Below, piece by piece: positions 37,004 through 44,525 of a stretch of 64,000 nucleotides of DNA. A program made the position numbers and the translations under genes. The notes under the pieces are model-generated. The model saw only the letters and a program-made list of their open reading frames with translations, was not told the origin of the DNA and made no database searches. Each line of letters starts with the position of its first letter. The stretch's first letter is position 1. This DNA comes from Oceanospirillaceae bacterium (lineage in GTDB: Bacteria; Pseudomonadota; Gammaproteobacteria; Pseudomonadales; Balneatricaceae), in NCBI GenBank assembly GCA_013215445.1, contig JABSRA010000001.1, positions 1 to 64,000 on the forward strand. The letters run 5' to 3'.

Positions 37004-37924
37004 CTAAGGATCCGAGTACTCTTTTACACTAAGAACTTTTTTACCAATGACCACCAGCAGAATCCCCCCCAATATCAACAGTGCGGAAATAACCAGTCGA
37101 GTACTTAACAGTTCATCGACAAAAAACACCCCTCCAAGAGCTGCAATGACAGGCACTAATAATTGTAATACTGCGGCCTGCATGGTTTGCAGAGCCCGTA
37201 GTGCAACATACCAGAGGGTGTAACCCACCCCTGAAGTGATAGCACCTGAGACGATAGCCAATAACACACCCTCCATTGACAGGTAAAAAGAATCGAGATT
37301 ATACACCACCAACAGCAACACAAAAGGTAAGGTACGTAAAAAATTGTAGCTAGTATCAGCCAGTGGATCTGTTGATTTTTTACCCGCCAATGTATAAAAG
37401 CCCCAACCTATACCTGCTGCACTCATTAATAACAATCCAGAAAAGGATGGAGCAGTGACCCCCGGCAACATCAAATAGACAAAACCGGCAAAGGCCAAGG
37501 TAATACCTAACCACTCGCTATAATGTAATTTATATCCCGAGTAAACAGATTTCACAATCATGGTTATTTGTACTACACCAAACAAAATCAATGCCCCAGT
37601 GGCGGTCTCCAACGATAAATACGCGTAGGAGAAACCCGCGGCGTAGACAAATAACATGGTGCCACTAAACCAGCTACCACGGGCTTTAGCAAAGACTGCC
37701 TGCTTCCCTACTACAAAAACCGACCTAATCCACAAAATGGTAAAGAGTGCCACGATACCGGCCATCAGACGCAGCACAGTAAAACTGCCCGCATCAATGG
37801 CGGCACCATCGACCCGCATCTCCAGTGCCAGACGGCAAATCACTGAATTAGCAGCGAAAGCAATCAGCGCTAGCAGAGTATAAGTAACAGTTTTAAGGGG
37901 GGTAAGAGCAGAATTTTGCGGCAT
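37004..37924 (-). CDS. EamA/DMT-superfamily transporter
   Basis: This is a 306-aa membrane protein with ten predicted helices in two EamA repeats (TYTLLALIAFAANSVICRLAL at the N-terminus, and LLMSAAGIGWGFYTLAGKKS opening the second). The conserved glycine-rich SGAITSGVGYTLWYVALRAL segment is typical. It probably moves a metabolite or amino acid, direction unknown. It stands 82 bp upstream of the GNAT run on the same strand. Confidence 0.9.
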   Translation of the reverse strand: MPQNSALTPLKTVTYTLLALIAFAANSVICRLALEMRVDGAAIDAGSFTVLRLMAGIVALFTILWIRSVFVVGKQAVFAKARGSWFSGTMLFVYAAGFSYAYLSLETATGALILFGVVQITMIVKSVYSGYKLHYSEWLGITLAFAGFVYLMLPGVTAPSFSGLLLMSAAGIGWGFYTLAGKKSTDPLADTSYNFLRTLPFVLLLVVYNLDSFYLSMEGVLLAIVSGAITSGVGYTLWYVALRALQTMQAAVLQLLVPVIAALGGVFFVDELLSTRLVISALLILGGILLVVIGKKVLSVKEYSDP

Positions 37925-38399
37925 TTCAATCTCTATTAGTCTTTGAATAATGGAAGAATTATGGCCTTAGCGCCACTAAATCTCAACCTGAAACGAACCC
38001 ACTGACAATATTTTTACGCAACCTTCATATTTACACGGGCTGCGTCAATGTCTTTGGCTAAAAAAGGCACATCCCAGCAGTTGACAAACTTATTAACCCT
38101 GCCGCGAAAGCTTAATTTATTGACCAACATAAGCGCCTAACAGCCAGACCAGCCAACTATTTATCTAGCGCTGCCAATTACCCTTATAAAAACCAAGCAG
38201 AATGCTCCATTCAGGTCATTATCCAAGCGCTAAAGACCACAACATTCACTAAAAAATAATCTTTTACGAAGATAAACCGCTGATTATTTTACTATCTGTA
38301 TTATTTTCTACTAAATCATGGAAGGAAAACAGCCTTTAATTTAGTGAGGTAATTGCTATGCTTAAAGGAGAGTAAGGATACTAAACTGAGGACTTAACG
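37925..38399. other. 475-bp divergent intergenic region
   Basis: No gene or clear repeat is seen. It separates the EamA gene from the plus-strand alanine dehydrogenase and must contain both promoters. An AAAGGAGAG at about 38364-38372 is 28 bp before the ald ATG, too far to be its ribosome site. Confidence 0.45.
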
Positions 38400-39509
38400 A
38401 TGATTATAGGTATACCAAAAGAAATCAAAAATCACGAGTACCGAGTCGGCATGACACCGGCCGGAGTCAGAGAACTGGTGACTATAGGCCACAGCGTTTT
38501 AGTACAAAAGAATGCTGGAACCGCGATAGGTTTAACCGATCAACACTATAGCGCGGCTGGGGCACATATCATCGATACGGCTGCCCAAGTATTTGCCAAG
38601 GCTCAACTGATTATCAAAGTTAAAGAACCACAACCCAATGAGTGCAAAATGCTCAAGCCCGGACAAATTATTTTTACTTACCTACACTTAGCACCCGACC
38701 CTGAACAGACCAAACTATTACTGGCCAGCGATGCCATCGCTATCGCCTATGAAACAGTGACCGACAGTCATGGCACTTTGCCACTGCTCGCGCCAATGAG
38801 CGAAGTGGCAGGTCGGATGGCAATTCAAGCGGGCGCCCATTGTCTGGAAAAAGCACAGGGGGGCATGGGAACGCTACTCGGCGGTGTACCGGGAGTGGCA
38901 CCTGCTAACGTTATGATTATTGGCGGTGGCGTGGTCGGTATCAATGCGGCCCGGATGGCGCTTGGACTAGGTGCTAATGTAACTATCTTGGATAGGTCCC
39001 TGCCGCGTTTAAGAGAGCTTGACGCACAGTACGGCCCTGCGCTTAAAACTTTATATTCCAATACTCAAACCTTAGAAGCCTCCCTGCTAGAAGCTGATTT
39101 AGTGATAGGTGCCGTATTGATCCCCGGTGCGGCTGCACCAAAACTGGTGACTTGGGAGCATTTAAAAATGATGAAAAAGGGCGCGGTACTGGTCGACGTT
39201 GCCATCGACCAAGGAGGATGCTTTGCCAGCTCGCATGCCACTACCCACCAAGATCCCACCTATATTGAGGAGGACATCGTGCACTACTGTGTCGCTAATA
39301 TGCCAGGAGCCGTGGCACGTACCGCCACCTTTGCACTGACCAATGCCACGCTTCCCTACATTTTAAACTTGGCTAATAAAGGTTTGCAGACTGCGCTGCG
39401 TGAAGACCCGCACTTGCGTAATGGTCTGAATATACATCGCGGTAAAGTAACCTTAGCAGCTGTGGCACAAAGCTTAGGTTACGAATATGTTAATGCCAAG
39501 GATATTTGA
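38400..39509 (+). CDS. ald: Alanine dehydrogenase
   Basis: This NAD-dependent enzyme interconverts L-alanine with pyruvate and ammonia. It has the N-terminal signature MIIGIPKEIKNHEYRVGMTP, substrate-binding VKVKEPQPNE-type segment (here IIKVKEPQPNECKML), the Rossmann motif MIIGGGVVGINAARMALGLGA and DVAIDQGGCFASSHATTH. The 369-aa length is standard. It stands alone between divergent and convergent genes. No AsnC/Lrp regulator is directly beside it, unlike in many genomes. Confidence 0.96.
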   Translation: MIIGIPKEIKNHEYRVGMTPAGVRELVTIGHSVLVQKNAGTAIGLTDQHYSAAGAHIIDTAAQVFAKAQLIIKVKEPQPNECKMLKPGQIIFTYLHLAPDPEQTKLLLASDAIAIAYETVTDSHGTLPLLAPMSEVAGRMAIQAGAHCLEKAQGGMGTLLGGVPGVAPANVMIIGGGVVGINAARMALGLGANVTILDRSLPRLRELDAQYGPALKTLYSNTQTLEASLLEADLVIGAVLIPGAAAPKLVTWEHLKMMKKGAVLVDVAIDQGGCFASSHATTHQDPTYIEEDIVHYCVANMPGAVARTATFALTNATLPYILNLANKGLQTALREDPHLRNGLNIHRGKVTLAAVAQSLGYEYVNAKDI

Positions 39510-39724
39510 GAACTAGCGAGAATAGGCATCCCACTAGCCAGCTTCGCCAACTCTATATAGGAGAATAAAAATGATAATTGCAGCTGGCAGGATTATGCTT
39601 AACGCTGCTGATCTTTCAGCTAATCACCCATATTTTTCGAATTAACTTGGCCAAAGCGCTAACCGCGCCTCGGCACTGTACTAGAGGTAGGGATTTAAGA
39701 TTTTACAGACGTTAGCCAAGAGCG

Positions 39725-40408
39725 TTAAAAAACCACGCTCTTCCATGTTACTTTGTCAGACACTGGGCCCATGTTATAACCATCAGGTGCGCCTTTAGGA
39801 CCTTCCATAGTGATAATAATTTCACAGTCTAACAGGCGTTTCGCCCAAGCTTCAGCAAAGGGAATAACTCGCTTACCACTGGCAGGTAAAAAGCCCAGTG
39901 ACATAGGTTCGTGCCCCTCTTCCATCAGCCAAATTTCGTAGTAGGTATTATCGGGCATTGGCACTGGGTGCTTAGACTCAATAATAAGCTGCTGGTTTTT
40001 CATAGAGGTATTCATTACCCAACCAGGTTGCTGTTTATCGTTGATAATCAATGGAACCCAGGCATTCGCCTGCTGATAACGAGGCTCTGGCCACTGCATT
40101 AACAATCCTACTGATAATAACAATGCCAGCGAAAAACCAGCCAGAGATTGCCAAGACCACAGACTGTTGCTAGTTTTGGTACGCGCACTAATCTGCTTCC
40201 AGACACTCTTGGGCGGCTGTACTGGCTCTAGGCTCGTATTCAAAATATCCAAATGCTCACGCCACTGCTCAACTTCCCCCTGCAGATCGTGGCTAACGGC
40301 CAGCAACGCCTCAAACCTGGCTTTGCCACTAGTACTCAAACAACCAAGCACATATTCTGCAGCCGCTTGATTGCGTTGCTCTACATCACTTAAGTCGTAA
40401 TCATGCAT
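39725..40408 (-). CDS. Anti-sigma factor, RskA (anti-sigma-K) type
   Basis: This is a single-pass membrane anti-sigma factor of 227 aa. The cytosolic N-terminal part (RNQAAAEYVLGCLSTSGKARFEALLAVS) is the zinc-free anti-sigma domain, followed by one helix (SLAGFSLALLLSVGLLMQW, about 88-106) and the periplasmic RskA domain (NTYYEIWLMEEGHEPMSLGFLPASG; AVTMEGPKGAP-like end). Its ATG lies 19 bp inside the sigma gene. It probably holds the sigma factor until a periplasmic signal triggers release, and the signal here is likely metal or thiol stress given the bufferin operon upstream. Confidence 0.92.
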   Translation of the reverse strand: MHDYDLSDVEQRNQAAAEYVLGCLSTSGKARFEALLAVSHDLQGEVEQWREHLDILNTSLEPVQPPKSVWKQISARTKTSNSLWSWQSLAGFSLALLLSVGLLMQWPEPRYQQANAWVPLIINDKQQPGWVMNTSMKNQQLIIESKHPVPMPDNTYYEIWLMEEGHEPMSLGFLPASGKRVIPFAEAWAKRLLDCEIIITMEGPKGAPDGYNMGPVSDKVTWKSVVF

Positions 40409-40965
40409 TTACGTAACCTCTCTAACCCTCTTCGTATCCAAGTTTTAACTGTCCCTAGTGATGTGCCGGTTTTTTCAGATAACGCCTGGTGCGTTAATCC
40501 TTCAAAAAAAGCCATTTCTAGATATATTTTCTGTTGCTTTGGCAGCTCTGCTAAACATTTATGCATCGCGGCACTGTCTTGGGCAAGCGCTACTTGCTGC
40601 TCGTGAGATGGCGCATCATCCGCAATAAAATTCAGCGCGTCATCAGTATCGTGTTTATCACTGTGTTTATTTTTCCGCAGGATATCCAACGCTTGATTAC
40701 GGGTAATGGTATTTAACCAAGTCAGCGCCCGCGCTTTCGAAGAATCATAGCTTGCCGCATTGTTCCACACTTTATAAAACACTTGTTGCAGACAATCCTC
40801 AGAGAGCGCCCGGTCTTTTAAGATACGTAGCGCCACACTAAATAGATTCGCCGAACATAACTCATAAAGCTGTTTTAAGGCGGTATGTTTTCCCTGTGAA
40901 CAACCACGCAAACATTTTTCCAGCGCCGCTTGTCGGTCCAAGCTATCGCCACTCATAAATGACAT
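40390..40965 (-). CDS. ECF RNA polymerase sigma factor (SigK-like)
   Basis: This is an alternative sigma factor of about 190 aa. Region 2 is LYELCSANLFSVALRILKDRALSEDCLQQVFYKVW with the ALTWLNTITRNQALDILRK stretch, and region 4 is LPKQQKIYLEMAFFEGLTHQALSEKTGTSLGTVKTWIRRGLERLR. The open frame extends to a TTG at 40989, but ATG at 40965 (or 40956) gives a better N-terminus. It lies 105-130 bp after the DoxX gene on the same strand, so it may be part of the bufferin transcript or have its own promoter. It is the likely activator of the operon. Confidence 0.93.
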   Translation of the reverse strand: MSFMSGDSLDRQAALEKCLRGCSQGKHTALKQLYELCSANLFSVALRILKDRALSEDCLQQVFYKVWNNAASYDSSKARALTWLNTITRNQALDILRKNKHSDKHDTDDALNFIADDAPSHEQQVALAQDSAAMHKCLAELPKQQKIYLEMAFFEGLTHQALSEKTGTSLGTVKTWIRRGLERLRKCMITT

Positions 40966-41093
40966 AAAATGAAGTAATCCTATTTGCAAAAATGATAATT
41001 TGAAGAGGATCCCCAGATTAATACAAATAATGCGCCGAAGGAAGGCATTGCGAGCCGTTTATGCAATATACATTTAAGCACTTTTGTGGTTAA

Positions 41094-41540
41094 TCAACGC
41101 CTTGTATAAGAACGCAGATAATAATCTAGCGACAGGCGACCTGGCCCCCACAAAACTACCACTAACAACATTGTGCCCCAGAGCTGGTGATCGTAAAACC
41201 CGTTCGCCCAGAGCACCGGATAAGAGATAACCGCGACAATGTTAAAGAGAAACAGCACCAGCGAAGTACCCCGCGTTAACAACCCCAAAACCAGTAGCGG
41301 GGGCAGTAACAGCTCAATGCTAGTACCGAGATAAGCGGCCCATTCAAAGGGGATAAAGGGCACCTGATACTCCTCTTCAAACAAGTACAAAGTAGTATCC
41401 CAATTGGCAATTTTAGTCTGCCCTGATTTAAAAAAGGCCACGGCGGGCACTATCCGCATTATCAGTAAGACTAGGGGCGCTATCCATGCTAAAGATAACT
41501 TAACGGCACAGTCGTAACTGCCTAAAATTTTATTGATCAT
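41094..41540 (-). CDS. DoxX family membrane protein
   Basis: This 148-aa membrane protein has four hydrophobic helices (PLVLLIMRIVPAVAFFKSG; LGTSIELLLPPLLVLGLLTRG; VLFLFNIVAVISYPVLWANG; the segment near LWGTMLLVVVLWGPG). DoxX proteins are common last members of DUF692/DUF2063 operons, where they are thought to assist export or redox steps; the exact role is unclear. It overlaps the DUF2063 gene by 4 bp. Confidence 0.9.
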   Translation of the reverse strand: MINKILGSYDCAVKLSLAWIAPLVLLIMRIVPAVAFFKSGQTKIANWDTTLYLFEEEYQVPFIPFEWAAYLGTSIELLLPPLLVLGLLTRGTSLVLFLFNIVAVISYPVLWANGFYDHQLWGTMLLVVVLWGPGRLSLDYYLRSYTRR

Positions 41541-42286
41541 GCTTCACCTGCAAATTTGAAATCGTTAATAATATGTAAACTAATAAAGTGCTTTAATAAA
41601 TCTTGAAAATCGGGCAGTGCTGATAATGACTGCAAGCTAGCATGTGCTTGCACTTGCTGTAAAAACTGATATTCGGTGCTGGATAAATTGCAAAACAACA
41701 CGCCGCTGTGCTTATTTGGATACATCACCACTCGCTCGTCAGACTTCATCTCTAAGGCATCAAGTTCTCCGCTTTTTGCCCCTAACCAAATTTTAAGTAA
41801 TGGATATGGCGCACAGAGCAACAAAGTTTCAGGCTGTAGCCTAAAACTTATCTGCTGCTGTTGTTGCGCAGTCACTTGGGCTAATTGAGTAAAGGGGAAA
41901 TCCTGTAAACTAACCACCGACTTTGCCCGATCAAAGGCCCAGTCCAGCGCAGCTATATCTGCTAAATATTCGAGTGACTCAGCCTGCGGACAATCTTTAA
42001 TGAATGGGGCAAAACCTTGACCGTAAAGCTCTAAATTTGCCTGACTCAGCGGGCATTCAATAATATAGGCTTTGGCCAGTTGAGCGAAAAACTCTTCGCC
42101 AACCAGTGCAACGACCGCCGGAAAGCAGTCGCTTAGGTATTCACTCAAACCTATGTAAAAGTTATTGCGATATAAACCCATCAATTGCTCAGCAGAAAAA
42201 GGACCGGTGATCTCTAGCTCAGCCAAATCTACCGATTGATACAAAAGATGTTGGCTAAATGTCGACTGCAATTCAGCTAGCGTCAT
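41537..42286 (-). CDS. bufC: DUF2063 partner protein of a bufferin/HvfB-type MNIO enzyme
   Basis: This 249-aa protein has the N-terminal DUF2063 domain (LQSTFSQHLLYQ; GLYRNNFYIGLSEYLSDCFPAVVALVGEEFFAQLAKAYI) followed by a less conserved second half. In related systems (HvfC, MbnC-like and BufC proteins) it acts as a substrate-recognition partner of the DUF692 oxidase, presenting the leader of the precursor peptide. It overlaps both its neighbours by 4 bp (ATGA), so stoichiometric translation with the enzyme is expected. Confidence 0.9.
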   Translation of the reverse strand: MTLAELQSTFSQHLLYQSVDLAELEITGPFSAEQLMGLYRNNFYIGLSEYLSDCFPAVVALVGEEFFAQLAKAYIIECPLSQANLELYGQGFAPFIKDCPQAESLEYLADIAALDWAFDRAKSVVSLQDFPFTQLAQVTAQQQQQISFRLQPETLLLCAPYPLLKIWLGAKSGELDALEMKSDERVVMYPNKHSGVLFCNLSSTEYQFLQQVQAHASLQSLSALPDFQDLLKHFISLHIINDFKFAGEA

Positions 42287-43155
42287 ATTGGCACCTGCTC
42301 TGGGGCACCCGCTAACTGCTCTCGCTCTGCCCTGCGCGCCTCTGCCAACAAGACTGCGAGATCGGGAATATCGTTATCCCACTCGATCAGCGCGGGCGCT
42401 TGACAGCGACTCCTAAAGTTTCGAAACAGCTCCCAGACAGGTTCAGAGACCGGGCTGCCATGGGTATCAATTAAGATTTCACCGTCTTCTAGCACTTTGC
42501 GGGTAAAACCTGCCAAGTGAATTTCACGTACGGCATCAACATTAATATTCTGTAGGTAATGCTCGGCATCGATACCTAAGTTTATGCTGTTGACATAAAT
42601 GTTATTTAAATCGAGCAGCAAGCCCGATTGGCAACGCCGCTGAATTTCGTTCAAAAACGCCCACTCATCGATATGGCTCTGGGTAAAGTTTAGATACACC
42701 GTAGGATTTTCAACCAACACGGCTCGTCCTAGAAAATCTTGAACTTGATTGAGCCTATCACAGAAAACATTCAAGCTCTCACTGGTTAAAGGTACTGGTA
42801 ATAAATCGTTAAAGTATCTGCCAGAGAATGAACTCCAGCTCAAATGCTCCGAAACCAAGGCCGGCTGGTAGTTATCAATGAGTGATTTAAGCTGTCTAAG
42901 GTGCTGTTTGTTTAGTGGGTCCGTCGAGCCTAATGAGAGGCCAATGCCATGAAAACTCAAAGGATAATGTACGGCTAAGCGATCCAGCAAATCACGCTGT
43001 GCACTGCCTGCATTAAAAAAATTCTCACTGTGAATCTCCAGCCAAGCAATATCTGGTAACTGCGCTAATATTTGCTGATAATGAGGAGACCTAAGCCCTA
43101 CCCCAATAGCATTTTCAGCGATAGCAAGGCTGCAAGGCGGTGTCAAAACTGTCAT
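42283..43155 (-). CDS. bufB: DUF692 multinuclear non-haem iron oxidase (MNIO), bufferin-modifying enzyme
   Basis: This is a TIM-barrel oxidase related to MbnB and HvfB that modifies cysteine residues of a precursor peptide using iron and oxygen. It contains AIGVGLRSPHYQQILAQLPDIAWLEIHSENFFNAG, PLSFHGIGLSLG, LVSEHLSWS, VLVENPTVYLNF, LLLDLNNIYVNS, REIHLAGFT and IDTHGSPVSEPVW. The conserved His, Asp, Glu and Asn in these segments are the family's iron ligands. At 290 aa it is of usual size. It lies between the DUF2282 peptide gene and the DUF2063 gene. Bufferin-type enzymes make thiooxazole groups in copper-binding peptides. Confidence 0.93.
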   Translation of the reverse strand: MTVLTPPCSLAIAENAIGVGLRSPHYQQILAQLPDIAWLEIHSENFFNAGSAQRDLLDRLAVHYPLSFHGIGLSLGSTDPLNKQHLRQLKSLIDNYQPALVSEHLSWSSFSGRYFNDLLPVPLTSESLNVFCDRLNQVQDFLGRAVLVENPTVYLNFTQSHIDEWAFLNEIQRRCQSGLLLDLNNIYVNSINLGIDAEHYLQNINVDAVREIHLAGFTRKVLEDGEILIDTHGSPVSEPVWELFRNFRSRCQAPALIEWDNDIPDLAVLLAEARRAEREQLAGAPEQVPI

Positions 43156-43226
43156 ATTATCCCTGCTAAAAAAGCTAAGACTCAGGGTTCAGTCACTGCT
43201 GAACCCCAAGTGATAAGAGCCTAAAG

Positions 43227-43484
43227 TTATGCTGACACCAAGCTGCCACCGGCCAACTTACCGCACAAACCTTTAGGCAGAGCCAGAAACGCATCACCCT
43301 GATTATCGGTCTTAGAAGTACCTGCACAAGAACTGTTGGCAGTCGCGCAGTCATTTTGTCCCGCTGCCGCTACGCCATAACACTTCTCTTTACTACCCGC
43401 CATGGCAGGTGCAGAGATCATAGTGGCACCGAGGGCTAAAATTCCAGTAATGGCAGTAGCCGCAACTAAGTTTTTGTTCGACAT
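43227..43484 (-). CDS. bufA: DUF2282 bufferin-type precursor peptide (copper-binding RiPP)
   Basis: This 85-aa precursor has a cleavable signal peptide (residues 1-29, cleaved after AMA) and a small mature part carrying four cysteines: C35 in KEKCYGV, C46 in QNDCATA, C53 in SSCAGTS and C74 in GLCGKLAGG. These four and their neighbours are the DUF2282 signature of bufferin-1 peptides, which bind copper after modification by the DUF692 enzyme. Unlike methanobactin-type peptides, the signal peptide serves both as export signal and leader. The ATG has AAGGA at the correct spacing. It is the first gene of the operon. Confidence 0.92.
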   Translation of the reverse strand: MSNKNLVAATAITGILALGATMISAPAMAGSKEKCYGVAAAGQNDCATANSSCAGTSKTDNQGDAFLALPKGLCGKLAGGSLVSA

Positions 43485-43520
43485 AATATTTTCCTTATAT
43501 TGGTAGTGAATCGTTTGGAT

Positions 43521-43551
43521 AACGCATCATAAGTCTTGCCTTAAGGTATAC
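43521..43551 (-). promoter_or_regulatory. Possible ECF-type promoter of the bufferin operon
   Basis: On the minus strand, GTATACC (43551-43545) and ATGCGTT (43527-43521) are separated by 17 bases and lie 37 bp before the bufA ATG. The GTxxACC / CGTT form resembles ECF-sigma promoters, which fits a sigma-driven operon, but the match is by eye only. Confidence 0.3.
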
Positions 43552-43606
43552 GCCACCCCAATTAAGATAGATTCAACTTTGCGATAAAAACATTCACTCA
43601 CATACA

Positions 43607-44482
43607 TCAAAGCGACACAGGATGCCCATAGTGAGTAGCGATGGACTTGGCGATTAAGCTCGCGCCATGCTCTTGCATATGCAGATGATGATTGCCGGTA
43701 AATGTATATTGCTGTAGCTGCTTTATATGCTTGAAGTACTGCTGCCATTGGGCGTCTAACAACCCCTTATCCCCTAAATATAATGTCACTGGCATATCGA
43801 GCGACTGTAGAAAAGCCTCGATCTGTGCGATGCCCATTCGATTTATCGATGGCAATAATAAAGCCGGATCACTACTCCAGCGATAACCACCCTCACCGAA
43901 AACAGTGCCGCGATTTACCAGCATCTTAGCAGCCTCCCTAGAGACCGGGAAATGACCACTGGCTCGCGCATCAATTAAGCGATTGATATCGGGATTGATC
44001 CGGCTGCGCCGGCCGGCAACCGCTACTCTTTTACGGATTGCCCCCGCCATGATGTTGGGGAGCTGGTCGGCGCGATAATGCAGGGGTGCCAACCCTTCTA
44101 TCAACCACAATCGGCCTACTTTTTCGGGAAAACAAGCGGCAAACAGCATCGCAACACTCGCACCCATCGAGTGACCTAAAATGTCAATCTTTTCAATATC
44201 GAGCGCTTGCAGAGCACAGTACAGATCGGTGACATTGTCCCAAATATAATAGGGGTGATGTGCGCAACGATGCGATGACTTACCGTGGCCTATAAAATCC
44301 AGCGCGATCAATTTAACCTCCGGCAATTGTCGGGCAATTATTTCAAAGCTCGCCGCATTGTCTAACCAGCCATGCAAGCCTAACAGCGGAGTTTTATGCC
44401 CCTCACCATAAACCCTACCAGCCATTGTCAAATTATTGAAATTTATACTAAACTCACGTTTTATATTCAATCTACTACCCAT
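43607..44482 (-). CDS. Alpha/beta hydrolase (serine hydrolase-like)
   Basis: This is a 291-aa hydrolase with the oxyanion region LGLHGWLDNAASF, the nucleophile elbow GHSMGAS (Ser), an acid in LYLGDKGLLD and the catalytic His in TGNHHLHMQEHG. The HGWLDNAASF motif is characteristic of the SERHL branch. The substrate is unknown. It is on the same strand as bufA but 122 bp upstream, and is divergent from the PglL-like gene by 43 bp, so the two share a promoter region. Confidence 0.9.
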   Translation of the reverse strand: MGSRLNIKREFSINFNNLTMAGRVYGEGHKTPLLGLHGWLDNAASFEIIARQLPEVKLIALDFIGHGKSSHRCAHHPYYIWDNVTDLYCALQALDIEKIDILGHSMGASVAMLFAACFPEKVGRLWLIEGLAPLHYRADQLPNIMAGAIRKRVAVAGRRSRINPDINRLIDARASGHFPVSREAAKMLVNRGTVFGEGGYRWSSDPALLLPSINRMGIAQIEAFLQSLDMPVTLYLGDKGLLDAQWQQYFKHIKQLQQYTFTGNHHLHMQEHGASLIAKSIATHYGHPVSL

Positions 44483-44525
44483 TTATTCTACAATTGGATT
44501 AAGATACTAAGGACCTGTTAACGTC

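Noticed and set aside
43527-43748. 73-codon minus-strand frame upstream of bufA
   Set aside because: It overlaps the 3' end of the alpha/beta hydrolase in another frame and has no independent support.
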